Assembly (NCBI GenBank): GCA_020849625.1
Contig: JADLFV010000144.1
Coordinates: forward strand, 1 to 64,000
Length of the DNA stretch: 64,000 nt
Source: Phycisphaeraceae bacterium
GTDB taxonomy: Bacteria; Planctomycetota; Phycisphaerae; Phycisphaerales; Phycisphaeraceae
Direction: 5' to 3'
The notes under the pieces were generated by a model that was given only the letters and a program-made list of their open reading frames with translations, was not told the origin of the DNA and made no database searches. The position numbers and the translations under genes were made by a program. Within the stretch, counting starts at the first letter, position 1. Every line of letters starts with the position of its first letter. This document shows positions 1 to 8,123 of the stretch, piece by piece.

Positions 1-42
1 CCGTGCCCGGATTCCAAGCGTTCAGAAAGCCTTCGCCGGAAA

Positions 43-89
43 GAGCCGGGCACTGTGTGCCCGGAAACCGGACTCACAGAGTCCGGCTC
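43..89. repeat. Paired-hairpin palindromic element, copy 1
   Basis: Two back-to-back hairpins, at 46-64 (stem CCGGGCAC, loop tgt) and 68-86 (stem CCGGACTC, loop aca), are enclosed by GAGCCGG at the left and CCGGCTC at the right. The reverse complement of the whole element recurs at 9364-9408, and a single-hairpin version recurs inside two genes (35769-35792 and 60982-61005). The stretch 1-266 holds this element and no gene I can support. Confidence 0.8.
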
Positions 90-266
90 CGACGGAGGCC
101 TGACAGGCGCGTCGCCTACCGGCTCTACGGGGCCTCGGCGAAATCGGCCTTCCTGATGTGTCGCTTCGCTGCGCGCGTGGCGGATCTGGGCCGATCGGAT
201 CCGTCACGGCGCGGCGGGGCGAATTTTCAAATGTCGAATTTCGAATGTTTGCGCAGGAGGATTGTT

Positions 267-1202
267 TTATTGGCATGCTGCGATCAATTCATCCACGTTG
301 GCGGTGGCCAGGCACAGCACGGTGTCGGCTGCGCCGTAGTAGATGCGCATTTCGCCATCAGGTTCGAGGATCGCGGCATTGGTGAACACCACGCTCGGGC
401 TCTGGCCGATCAACTCGTAGGTCATCTGCGGAAACAGAATGGCTCCCGGGCAGATCCCGATCAGCTTCGCGGGGTCTTCCAGGTCCAGCAGCATGACGCC
501 CAGGCTGTACACCTGATCCGTACACTGGCGGCGCACGCCGTGCATGATGCACAGCCAGCCCTTGTCGGTACGGATGGGCACCGCCCCGGGGCCGATCTTC
601 TGATCCGCCCAGAACACCTCGCTGCGGGCCAGCACCCGGCGCGGCCGACCCCAGTGGATCAGATCGGGCGACTGGCAGGCCCAGATATCGAAGGCGTTGT
701 CGTTGGGCCGATCCAAACGGTGATAGAAACCGCCGATTTTCTCGGGGAAAAGCACGCCGTTGCGATTGTCCGGCTCGCTGATCAATCCTAACCACGTCAG
801 TTTCTCGAACGCTTCGTCGATCTCGAACAAGCCAAGCTGACAAGTCAATCCATTGGTCACGTCCGCCGCGTGAGCGACGTAGTAGCGTCCGTCGATGCGC
901 GTGATGCGCGGGTCCCAGTAGGACTTGGTCGTGTGGCAGTAGGTCATGAAATCGGGATCATCAACCGGAAGCTTCAACGGCTGCGGGCGCGGCGTGAACC
1001 TGATGCCGTCAACACTGTCGGCCACCCACATGTAGCGGCCGAGGCCCGAATCCTCACAGCGACAGATCATGGTGTAGCGTCCGTCATCGCGCTTGACGAC
1101 GCCGGCGTTGAAGACGGTCACGATGTCGCCGGGGAAGTCGTCGCCCGTGAGGATGGGGTTGTCGGGGTAGCGTTGAACCAGATGCTTTTTATCGCGCAAC
1201 AC
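267..1202 (-). CDS. Glycoside hydrolase family 130 (beta-mannoside phosphorylase type)
   Basis: A 311-residue protein with the look of GH130: an early NPILTG segment, FNAGVVKRDDGRY near 31-43, DPRITRIDGRYY near 97-108, GPGAVPIRTDKGWL in the middle and a closing IYYGAADT. GH130 enzymes phosphorolyse beta-mannosides (or related glycans) with a five-bladed propeller; no signal peptide is seen, which fits a cytoplasmic phosphorylase acting on imported oligosaccharide. The start is GTG, six bases after AAGGAG. It is the last gene of a leftward group with a DHDPS-family lyase and a LacI regulator, which suggests a catabolic unit for a specific sugar. The substrate cannot be read from sequence. Confidence 0.88.
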   Translation of the reverse strand: MLRDKKHLVQRYPDNPILTGDDFPGDIVTVFNAGVVKRDDGRYTMICRCEDSGLGRYMWVADSVDGIRFTPRPQPLKLPVDDPDFMTYCHTTKSYWDPRITRIDGRYYVAHAADVTNGLTCQLGLFEIDEAFEKLTWLGLISEPDNRNGVLFPEKIGGFYHRLDRPNDNAFDIWACQSPDLIHWGRPRRVLARSEVFWADQKIGPGAVPIRTDKGWLCIMHGVRRQCTDQVYSLGVMLLDLEDPAKLIGICPGAILFPQMTYELIGQSPSVVFTNAAILEPDGEMRIYYGAADTVLCLATANVDELIAACQ

Positions 1203-1271
1203 AGCAGGCTCCTTCCCCGGAGGGAAAGCGGATGTAAGGTTGAATGGGCGCCCCGCCGGGAAGGGGCGACC

Positions 1272-2204
1272 TCAGGACACCGGCTCCGACTCGTAGGCTG
1301 CGATGGCGGCCCTGGCATCGACCATCAACTGGCGAACCGCTTGAATGTCCGCCTCGTCGAATTTGGCCTTCTTCACATCGATGCGGCAAAGCGGCGAAAT
1401 CGGCACGCCGCGCAGGGCCATGCACACCTTGGCGTTGACCGGGTAGTAGCGGTCGATGGTCTTGCGGGCCTCGATCATGAATGCCTGAAGCTGATCGCTG
1501 AGTGCCGGGTCGCGTTCATAATTTTCGCAAAGGGTCGCCAGCAGTTCGGGGTAGAAGTTGCAGTCAACGCCGCAGAATCCCGCCGCCCCGTCGCGCAGAG
1601 CGGACAGCGCCACCGGGGCGTGGGCGTTGTAAACGTTCAACCGCGTGCCGGCCACCGCCTGGATCTTGGCGCGCAGGCCGCTCTCCGTGCAGCAGGTGTC
1701 CTTGTGGAAGATGAAGCGTCCGCTGTCAGCCAGCCAGCGCAGGGTCTGCGGCGGAAGCAGACGATGGTAAGGCTTGGGACATTCGTAAATGCCCAGGGGG
1801 ATGTTGCCGGTGGCTGCCAGCAGTTTGCTCATCTGCCCGCGCCAGGCAGCGTCGTCCGCTTCCGAGCCGATCAACTGGCCGGTGGTGATCACCACGGCGT
1901 CGACGCCGGTCTGCGCCATCTGTTTGACCAGTTCGATCTGACTCTCCAGCGGCTGATCGCTCAAGGAGCCGGCCACCACGGAGGCCCGCCCGGCGCAAAC
2001 TTTCACCGTGTGCGCGGCCAGTTGCAATTTTTCATCGTCACTCAGGTGCGTCGTCTCGCTCGAACCGCACACGGCAAACAAGCCTGCCGAGCCGTGCTGA
2101 AGGTAGAACTCGATCATGGCATCACAGCATGCCCAGTCGATCGACAGGTCATCGGCGAACGGCGTCAGCATCACCGGCCAGGCACCACGCGGCAACATCT
2201 TCAT
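1272..2204 (-). CDS. Dihydrodipicolinate synthase/N-acetylneuraminate lyase family protein
   Basis: About 310 residues of TIM-barrel type. The family's features are visible: CGSSETTHLS corresponds to the substrate-binding GTTGE-like loop, IYECP near 140 carries the catalytic Tyr, and FIFHKDT near 168 carries the Schiff-base Lys. These enzymes make or break C-C bonds with pyruvate. Because it sits between a GH130 gene and a LacI regulator rather than with lysine genes, a sugar-acid aldolase or lyase role is more likely than lysine synthesis; that is inference. The ATG at 2204 lies nine bases after AGGAAG; a TTG one codon earlier is the alternative start. The gap to the GH130 gene is about 70 bases. 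Confidence 0.85.
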   Translation of the reverse strand: MKMLPRGAWPVMLTPFADDLSIDWACCDAMIEFYLQHGSAGLFAVCGSSETTHLSDDEKLQLAAHTVKVCAGRASVVAGSLSDQPLESQIELVKQMAQTGVDAVVITTGQLIGSEADDAAWRGQMSKLLAATGNIPLGIYECPKPYHRLLPPQTLRWLADSGRFIFHKDTCCTESGLRAKIQAVAGTRLNVYNAHAPVALSALRDGAAGFCGVDCNFYPELLATLCENYERDPALSDQLQAFMIEARKTIDRYYPVNAKVCMALRGVPISPLCRIDVKKAKFDEADIQAVRQLMVDARAAIAAYESEPVS

Positions 2205-2258
2205 CAATTCATGCTTCCTCGTCCGGGTGACCCAGGGAGCGAATCCCGGGGGCCGGCC

Positions 2259-3293
2259 TCACTGTGTCATCGGAATCTCACCAGGGATCAACTGCGGCTC
2301 GACCACCACGTGCATGCGCGACTCCTCGTGGGGATGAGCGATGCGCCACAACAACTGCTCCACGGCCCGCCGGCCGATGGCCTCAGCGGCGATGGCGATG
2401 GTCGCCGGCCGCGGATACAAAGACAACCGCGTCGATTTCTCATCGTCACAGCCGATGATGTCCAACTGCGGACCCGGGCGCATCCCGTGCCGAGCCAGCA
2501 CACGATAGACCATCGCCACCTGATAATCCATCATCACGAACAAACCGGTCGGCCGCGGGTCCAGCGCCAGCAGACGATCCACCTGTTGGGCCACGCACTG
2601 CTCGACGGCATCCAGATCGATGGTGGCGCTCTGCATGAACTGAGCGGGTGCATCGGCCACCAGGTGCGCCACGTCGGCGCCGGCTCGCTGGGCGGTGAAC
2701 ATGAAGAAGTCCTGGCGTGCGACCATGGGAGCCGTGCCCCCGAAGGCATTGAGGATGGCCAGGTGCTTGTGCCCGCGCCCCAGCAGGTAATCAGCGGCCA
2801 TGCGACCGATCAGTTCGTTGCCGGCCAGCACCGCATCGCCGCTGGCCCCGTGCCGCGAACTGATCCAGCTTGCGGGAAATTGCTCCAGGTGCGGTGCCAG
2901 TTCCGGCGGCATGCTCCCCCCGGCCAGGATCAACCCATCGACCTGCCGGGCCGCCACCGCCGGCGGAAGCTGCTCCGGCTTCTGCACGTCAGCGTGGATC
3001 ATGTTGATCCGTCGGTCGCTCAAAGCCCGGCTGACGCCCCACTGACTCTTGGTGAATACCGAGGAATAGTCGCGGAACATGTCCGTGGCCAGCACCAGCA
3101 CGCCAACACTGTTGTAGCGCAGTCCTCCGGCCGCAACGCGGCGTCTGGAGGGGGTGGGCATATAGCCCAATTGATTCATGGCCTGACGCACCATGGCCAT
3201 TTTCTCGGCCGAAACGCCGGGGTGATTGTTGATCACCCTCGATACGGTGGCCTGCGACACCCCGGCCCGCTTGGCAATCTGATGCGTAGTCAT
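2259..3293 (-). CDS. LacI-family transcriptional regulator
   Basis: About 344 residues. The N-terminus TTHQIAKRAGVSQATVSRV is the LacI helix-turn-helix with its ATVSRV recognition helix, followed by a hinge region and a periplasmic-binding-like ligand domain. I chose the ATG at 3293; a TTG at 3329 would add 12 residues before the helix-turn-helix. It heads the leftward lyase/GH130 group and is divergent from the exported-protein cluster starting at 3591, so it may control both sides of the 3294-3590 spacer. A perfect inverted repeat lies 44 bases upstream of its start (3337-3354). LacI proteins usually respond to a sugar; which one is unknown. Confidence 0.9.
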   Translation of the reverse strand: MTTHQIAKRAGVSQATVSRVINNHPGVSAEKMAMVRQAMNQLGYMPTPSRRRVAAGGLRYNSVGVLVLATDMFRDYSSVFTKSQWGVSRALSDRRINMIHADVQKPEQLPPAVAARQVDGLILAGGSMPPELAPHLEQFPASWISSRHGASGDAVLAGNELIGRMAADYLLGRGHKHLAILNAFGGTAPMVARQDFFMFTAQRAGADVAHLVADAPAQFMQSATIDLDAVEQCVAQQVDRLLALDPRPTGLFVMMDYQVAMVYRVLARHGMRPGPQLDIIGCDDEKSTRLSLYPRPATIAIAAEAIGRRAVEQLLWRIAHPHEESRMHVVVEPQLIPGEIPMTQ

Positions 3294-3336
3294 ACCCCTA
3301 AAGATACCGGCGTAGAGCCCTTCTAGCAAGTGATGA

Positions 3337-3354
3337 TTCTGAAAAGATTCAGAA
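3337..3354. promoter_or_regulatory. Candidate operator for the LacI regulator
   Basis: TTCTGAA and TTCAGAA form a perfect seven-base inverted repeat around a four-base centre (AAGA). It lies in the AT-rich divergent spacer just upstream of the LacI-family gene, the expected place for its own operator. LacI operators commonly have a central CG, which this lacks, so the assignment is tentative. Confidence 0.4.
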
Positions 3355-3510
3355 AAAATCTCGTAATCTTCTCAAGTCCATACTTGAATTAATACCGATT
3401 CTAACTACCAAGGCAAGACAAAAAGGCAAATACGCCCAGTTTGATAAAATTCATATTGATTATTCACGCTGATTCATGCAAATATATTTGTATTGATTCA
3501 TGTATTACAG

Positions 3511-3538
3511 TTGACGTTTTTCGTGAATCATGTAAGAT
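3511..3538 (+). promoter_or_regulatory. Sigma-70-like promoter of the exported-protein cluster
   Basis: TTGACG at 3511-3516 and TAAGAT at 3533-3538 are separated by 16 bases, in an AT-rich stretch upstream of the first PEP-CTERM gene. GATTCATG occurs twice just upstream and a related GAATCATG lies in the spacer, so regulator binding sites may overlap this promoter. The remainder of 3294-3590 shows no gene. Confidence 0.5.
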
Positions 3539-3590
3539 CGAAATCGTCGCAACCTACTCCGACACCTCAAAGAACACAGGAGAAACGGAC

Positions 3591-4643
3591 ATGCTGCAAC
3601 GCTCGCAAACCCTGATCTGTCTGCTGGCTGCTACTGTTTTGAGCACATCGGTTTCCGCTGAACTGGTGATTTATGATGGCTTCGACTACGCACCCGGAGT
3701 GATCGTCGGCTATGCCGGCGGTGAGGGCACGTGGACGGATGCGTGGTCCGGCACCAACTACTCGGTCGTGGCCGGCTCGCTGACCATTCCCAACCTGCCT
3801 TTCGCCACCGTCGGCGGACACATCTCCGGCACATCCACCACCAACCGCAACTTCACCACCATCGACACCTCCGTGGCTGCCACCTACTACTGCAGTTGGC
3901 TCGTCTCGCGCACCAACGTCGATCCGGAAGCCACCAGCAGTCAGTGGGCTGACATGAATCTGCGTGGCGGCAGCACCGGCTTCGTCCAGATTCTGCGCGG
4001 CAGTAACACCAGCAGCGGCACCTACGGACTGCTGGCTGAAGGCGGCACCACCGATCTGGCTGATCCCGATGTGGCTGACAACGAAAACGTTTCCTTCTGG
4101 GTTCTCAAGGTCAACATCGGCGCCGGCGATAACGACGACACGCTGTATGCCAACATCTACACTGACGGCGCCGCCATTCCTTCGGCAGAGCCGGTCAACT
4201 GGGACCTGGCGGTCACCAACGCCAACCTGGTCGATGACATCATGAAGGTGACCTTCTGGTCCGGTCTGGGCGCGGTGCCCGGCTTCAGCGCCCAGTTCGA
4301 CGAAATCCGCATGGCCACCACTTACGACGAAGCGGTGCCCGTGCCCGCCAGCTTCCATCCCGGCGACGCCAACGGCGATGGGCTGGTGAACCTTTCCGAC
4401 CTGCAAATCCTCGGCGACAACTGGCAATCGACCACTGCCACCTGGGCCGAGGCTGACTTCACCGGTGACAGCATCGTCAATCTCGCGGACCTTCAGATCC
4501 TCGGCGACAACTGGGGCTTCGGCGTCGGCGGCGATCTGAGTTTTGATGAAGCCCTGGCCGGCGTGGCCATTCCCGAGCCGGCCTCGCTGTGTCTGCTGGG
4601 CCTGGCGGCCGCGGGCCTGCTGCGACGGCGCACCCGCGCGTAA
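3591..4643 (+). CDS. Exported protein with dockerin-like repeats and PEP-CTERM anchor
   Basis: About 350 residues. The ATG at 3591 follows AGGAG (3578-3582) by eight bases and begins a signal peptide ending near SVSA. The middle has the feel of a beta-sandwich (ELVIYDGFDYAPG, then GTSTTNRNFTTIDTSV). Residues around 260-310 hold two dockerin-like calcium loops, GDANGDGLVNLSDLQILGD and a second copy ending NLADLQILGDNWG. The C-terminus IPEPASLCLLGLAAAGLL followed by RRR is a PEP-CTERM sorting signal. The body is paralogous to the next gene, which lacks the dockerin part. Function is unknown; it is probably exported and anchored or released by an exosortase system encoded elsewhere. Confidence 0.85.
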   Translation: MLQRSQTLICLLAATVLSTSVSAELVIYDGFDYAPGVIVGYAGGEGTWTDAWSGTNYSVVAGSLTIPNLPFATVGGHISGTSTTNRNFTTIDTSVAATYYCSWLVSRTNVDPEATSSQWADMNLRGGSTGFVQILRGSNTSSGTYGLLAEGGTTDLADPDVADNENVSFWVLKVNIGAGDNDDTLYANIYTDGAAIPSAEPVNWDLAVTNANLVDDIMKVTFWSGLGAVPGFSAQFDEIRMATTYDEAVPVPASFHPGDANGDGLVNLSDLQILGDNWQSTTATWAEADFTGDSIVNLADLQILGDNWGFGVGGDLSFDEALAGVAIPEPASLCLLGLAAAGLLRRRTRA

Positions 4644-4698
4644 CACCACAACATCCTGACGTGACAAGTTCACCCCCAGGCAATGAGGAGAAATGAAG

Positions 4699-5502
4699 AT
4701 GCAACGAATCATGCAAGCGACCGTGGTGATGACAGCAGGTTTGTTTTTCGCCGCGTCGGCTTCGGCTGATCTGCTGTTGTACGAGCCGTTCGATTACGCC
4801 TCCGGGCCCATCACCGGTTTGTCTGGCGGCTCGGGTGATTGGACCGACGGCTGGTCCGGCTCCAGCTATGCCGTCACCGCCAGCTCTTTGACGCTGCCCA
4901 ACATGCCCTTTGCCGTCAGCGGGGGACACATTGCCGGCACCTCCACCACCAACCGCAACTTCACCACCATCGACACCAGCGTCGCTCAGACTCTTTACAT
5001 GAGCTACCTGGTCAAGCGCACCGGTTTCAATCCCACCGGCACCTCCGGCCAGTGGGCTGATGCTCACCTGCGCGGCGGCAGCACCGGGTTCGTCCAGGTC
5101 ATGCGCGGCACCACCACCAGCTCGCAGACCCACGGCATCATTGCCCAGGGCGGCACCACCGACGTCGGCGGCGACGCCAACAGCGAGAACCCCTACTTCT
5201 TCGTCATCAAGATCGTGCTCAACAACGGCTCACCCGATGAGATGTACGCCAACGTTTATAGCGACGGGGCCGACATCCCCGCTGGCGAGCCGGTCAGTTG
5301 GCAGTATGCGATCACCAATGCCAACGTCACTGACAACGTGGGCAAGGTGACCTTCTGGTCGGGCACGCTTTCGGGCTTTGCCGCCTACTTCGATGAATAC
5401 CGTCTGGCCACGACCTATGGCGAAGCGGTGCCCGTGCCCGAGCCGGCCGCGCTGGGACTGCTGGGCGCGGGTGGATTGTTGATGCTGTATCGGCGCGGGT
5501 AA
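4699..5502 (+). CDS. Exported PEP-CTERM protein, paralogue of the preceding gene
   Basis: About 267 residues. The body closely follows the gene before it (YEPFDYASG, GTSTTNRNFTTIDTSV, LRGGSTGFVQVMRG and YGEAVPVP are shared in order), so this is a tandem duplication. It ends directly in PVPEPAALGLLGAGGLL-MLYRRG, a PEP-CTERM signal, without the dockerin-like repeats. The start at 4699 (MQRIMQ) is eight bases after AGGAG (4686-4690); an in-frame ATG at 4693 is only two bases after it and so is less likely. The signal peptide ends near SASA. Role unknown; its position suggests export together with its paralogue. Confidence 0.85.
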   Translation: MQRIMQATVVMTAGLFFAASASADLLLYEPFDYASGPITGLSGGSGDWTDGWSGSSYAVTASSLTLPNMPFAVSGGHIAGTSTTNRNFTTIDTSVAQTLYMSYLVKRTGFNPTGTSGQWADAHLRGGSTGFVQVMRGTTTSSQTHGIIAQGGTTDVGGDANSENPYFFVIKIVLNNGSPDEMYANVYSDGADIPAGEPVSWQYAITNANVTDNVGKVTFWSGTLSGFAAYFDEYRLATTYGEAVPVPEPAALGLLGAGGLLMLYRRG

Positions 5503-5507
5503 ATCAC

Positions 5508-5562
5508 ATAGCCCCGGCCTTGGCTGGGGCGCCTTGAAAACCCCGGCCAAGGCCGGGGCTAT
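5508..5562. repeat. Palindromic element (ATAGCCCCGGCC family), copy A
   Basis: A 55-base imperfect palindrome between two genes of the exported cluster. ATAGCCCCGGCCTTGG at the left pairs with CCAAGGCCGGGGCTAT at the right. The right half ends three bases before the GGAG of the next gene. A second copy is at 8054-8107 and a half copy at 57100-57121. Confidence 0.75.
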
Positions 5563-5576
5563 ATGGAGATGCCACT

Positions 5577-6383
5577 ATGCCACGTCGCAAGTCCCTGCAT
5601 GGTTTCACCCTCATCGAGTTGCTGGTGGTCATCAGCATCATCGCCCTGCTGATCTCCATCCTGCTGCCGGCCCTGCGCAAATCGCGCGATACAGCGATGA
5701 ACGCCAAGTGCCTGTCCAATCTGCACCAGGTCGGTGTGGCCATGCTGGGCTACCAGGCCGATGAGGGCCGCCTGCCCGTGCACCTGGTGGAAGCCACCAC
5801 CGGCACCTGGTACTACCCCAACCAGATCAGCCGCAACCTCACCGGCAGCGGTGGCCCCACCGATTTGCGCCAGCTCTACTTGTACTACGTCAGTGACATC
5901 AACTTCATGCAATGCCCGTTCTGTCCCGAAGTCGATCGCAGTCTGGCCGCGATTCCGTGGGGTGAGCAGCGCGTTTACGTCAACTACGTCCTGACTCCCG
6001 GTTTCTGGATGGACTTCGACGGCTTGCGCTTCAACACCAAAAAGCGCTGGACGCGCACCGAGGACCAGTGGCTTTACGACGGGCACAGGATGCAAGTCAT
6101 CGCCGGCGACGTCATGCTGGCCAACGGCCTCTCCTACGTGATCAACCACGAGAATAACGCCGGCGGCTTCACGTTGAATCAGCATCAGGGCAGCAGCCCT
6201 ACAGATTACACCGACAGCTACTATTTCGGCACGTTTTCCGAGGACCCTCGCCCCCGTCTCACCGCCAACTACGCCCTGCGCGACGGCTCGGCCGCCGCTT
6301 ACGCCGGCAATGATGAGCGGCTGATCCCCGTGTACGTGCCCAATGCTTTCAGTCGCAATTATCTGCTGCCGGCTCAACCGTGA
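5577..6383 (+). CDS. Prepilin-type N-terminal cleavage/methylation protein
   Basis: 268 residues beginning with a short basic leader and then GFTLIELLVVISIIALLISI, the class III (type IV pilin-like) signal: cleavage after Gly by a prepilin peptidase, N-methylation of the following Phe and an invariant Glu five residues on. Such proteins assemble as pseudopilins in type II secretion-like systems and are greatly expanded in planctomycetes. The rest is globular and unassigned, with scattered aromatic residues. GGAG at 5565-5568 is eight bases before the ATG. The gene sits between PEP-CTERM and sialidase-like genes in a same-strand run, so it may help export or display them; that is inference. 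Confidence 0.9.
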   Translation: MPRRKSLHGFTLIELLVVISIIALLISILLPALRKSRDTAMNAKCLSNLHQVGVAMLGYQADEGRLPVHLVEATTGTWYYPNQISRNLTGSGGPTDLRQLYLYYVSDINFMQCPFCPEVDRSLAAIPWGEQRVYVNYVLTPGFWMDFDGLRFNTKKRWTRTEDQWLYDGHRMQVIAGDVMLANGLSYVINHENNAGGFTLNQHQGSSPTDYTDSYYFGTFSEDPRPRLTANYALRDGSAAAYAGNDERLIPVYVPNAFSRNYLLPAQP

Positions 6384-6400
6384 GAGACGGCTTGATAACC

Positions 6401-6513
6401 CCCTCTCCCTTTGGGAGAGGGTTGGGGTGAGGGCCGAGTTTCTATGAGCGTCATCGTCGAAACACGCCCTTGGTCAATCCGCCCTCACCCTGCCCTCTCC
6501 CAGGGGGAGAGGG
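6401..6513. repeat. Hairpin-arm-hairpin palindromic element, intergenic copy
   Basis: Hairpin one is 6401-6421 (CCCTCTCCC, TTT, GGGAGAGGG), hairpin two is 6493-6513 with the same stem. Between them GGGTGAGGGC and GCCCTCACCC (6481-6490) pair as inverted arms. The same architecture with diverged bases occurs inside the ResB-CcsA gene at 52836-52930. It lies just upstream of the sialidase-like gene and explains an apparent N-terminal extension of that reading frame. Confidence 0.7.
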
Positions 6514-6530
6514 TTCAGAAGGCACGCGCA

Positions 6531-8048
6531 ATGAGAGTTTGTCGCATGAGTTGGTTCACCCTCGTCCATACTGCCGCGCCGCTTCTGTCACTGATGGCGC
6601 TCGTGCTCTCGCAGCCGGTCTCCGCTCAGACCACCGTCTTCAACGGCGTTACAGTTCCGGGCGTGGTCATCACGCATTCCCCGGCCTCCAGTGAGCGATA
6701 CATCGGCTCGCCTTCGCTGGCGATTCTGCCGGACGGCACGTACGTCGCCTCGCACGATTTCTTCGGGCCCAAAGGCCAGGTCAACGGCGTGGGTGTCACC
6801 GAGATCTTCCGCTCCACCGACAAGGGCCAGACCTGGTCGCTGATCCGCACCATTAACGGCCAATACTGGTCCAACCTCTTCGTCCACGGCGATGATCTCT
6901 ACATCCTTGGCGTCAACGAAGGCTTTGGAAACCTGATCATCCGCAAGTCGCCTGACGGCGGCGCGCTGTGGACCGCGCCCACCAATTCAACCAACGGCCT
7001 GCTCAAGGCTGCCACCAGCGAACTGGGCTATCACACCTCCTCCGTGCCTATGGTCATCGCCGACGGCCGCATCTGGCGGGCGTTTGAAGACAATGGCAAC
7101 ACCGCTTCCACCGGCTGGCCCGGTGAACTGCGGGCCGGCATGATGAGCGCGCCGATCGACAGCAACCTGCTCGATGCCGCCAACTGGACCATCAGCAATA
7201 TGCTCGTCAGCAACACCAACTGGCTGCCCGGCAGCGGTTTCAACGGTTGGCTGGAGGGAAATGCGGTGGTCGATCGTGACGGCAACGTGGTCAACGTCCT
7301 GCGCGTGGACGTCGATGCCGGCGACGTGGAAAAAGGCGCGACCGCCCGCGTGCAATCGCCTTCGTCGCTCACCTTCAACTCCGGCGACATCTACACCATG
7401 CCCGGCGGGGCCAAGAAATTCACCATCCGTTACAGCGCTGCGGCTGACAAATACATCACCGTCGCCAGCATCGTGACGCCGGCCAATTACTCACCCACCC
7501 GCAAGCCCGGTGAGATCCGCAACATCATGGCCCTGATGTCCTCGGATGACCTCGGCAGTTGGAATGTCGAGCAGATCATCGTCGAAGACCTCTCTGACGT
7601 TGAGCATATCGGTTTCCAGTACATGGACTGGCAGTTCGATGGCAGCAAGATCGTCATCGTCTCGCGCACGGCTTATCCCGACGGCCTGAGCGGCGCGGAC
7701 AACTATCACAATGCCAACTTCTTCACTTTCCACCGTATCAGCTACAGCGCCCTGCTCACGCCCGGCGACGCCAACGCCGACGGCCTGGTCAATCTGGCCG
7801 ACCTGCAGATCCTCGGCGACCACTGGGGACAAGGCGACGCTGACTGGGACAAGGCTGACTTCAACGGCGACGGCGTCGTGAACCTGGCGGACCTGCAGAT
7901 CATCGGGGACAATTGGGGCCACGGCGCCGGTTTGGATTTGGCGTTCGACGAAGCGCTGGCTCAACTTCCGGGGGCGGGGGTTCCTGAGCCGGCGAGCCTG
8001 ATGTTGCTCGGCCTGACCGTGACCTGGGTTCTGCGCCGGCGCGGGTAA
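6531..8048 (+). CDS. Exported sialidase-fold protein with dockerin-like repeats and PEP-CTERM
   Basis: About 505 residues from the ATG at 6531; the frame stays open further upstream, but only through a palindromic repeat. A signal peptide ends near PVSAQ. The body shows Asp-box features of the sialidase/BNR propeller (STDKGQTW and a second box near SPDGGALW). Then come two dockerin-like loops (GDANADGLVNLADLQILGD and DFNGDGVVNLADLQIIGDN) and a PEP-CTERM tail (VPEPASLMLLGL then RRRG). The family includes exo-sialidases and many other glycan-binding or cleaving propellers, so the substrate is open. One CTTCCGGGGGCGGG repeat lies at 7965-7978, encoding LPGAG immediately before the PEP motif. It is paralogous to the next gene. 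Confidence 0.8.
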   Translation: MRVCRMSWFTLVHTAAPLLSLMALVLSQPVSAQTTVFNGVTVPGVVITHSPASSERYIGSPSLAILPDGTYVASHDFFGPKGQVNGVGVTEIFRSTDKGQTWSLIRTINGQYWSNLFVHGDDLYILGVNEGFGNLIIRKSPDGGALWTAPTNSTNGLLKAATSELGYHTSSVPMVIADGRIWRAFEDNGNTASTGWPGELRAGMMSAPIDSNLLDAANWTISNMLVSNTNWLPGSGFNGWLEGNAVVDRDGNVVNVLRVDVDAGDVEKGATARVQSPSSLTFNSGDIYTMPGGAKKFTIRYSAAADKYITVASIVTPANYSPTRKPGEIRNIMALMSSDDLGSWNVEQIIVEDLSDVEHIGFQYMDWQFDGSKIVIVSRTAYPDGLSGADNYHNANFFTFHRISYSALLTPGDANADGLVNLADLQILGDHWGQGDADWDKADFNGDGVVNLADLQIIGDNWGHGAGLDLAFDEALAQLPGAGVPEPASLMLLGLTVTWVLRRRG

Positions 8049-8053
8049 TTCAC

Positions 8054-8107
8054 ATAGCCCCGGCCTTGGCCGGGGTCTGCAAGGCACCCCGGCCAAGGCC
8101 GGGACTA
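8054..8107. repeat. Palindromic element (ATAGCCCCGGCC family), copy B
   Basis: Same arrangement as copy A at 5508-5562: CCCCGGCCTTGGCCGGGG, a short spacer, then CCCCGGCCAAGGCCGG, with ATAGC at the left end. It fills most of the gap between two sialidase-like paralogues and ends just before the GGAG of the second. Confidence 0.75.
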
Positions 8108-8123
8108 ATTGGAGACGCACACC

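Noticed and set aside
3..791. Open frame of 262 residues on the plus strand
   Set aside because: It lies over the antisense of the GH130 gene and has the Arg/His/Gln-rich composition of an antisense shadow; no motif.
870..3326. Open frame of 818 residues on the plus strand
   Set aside because: It covers three convincing minus-strand genes (GH130, DHDPS family, LacI) and looks like their antisense translation.
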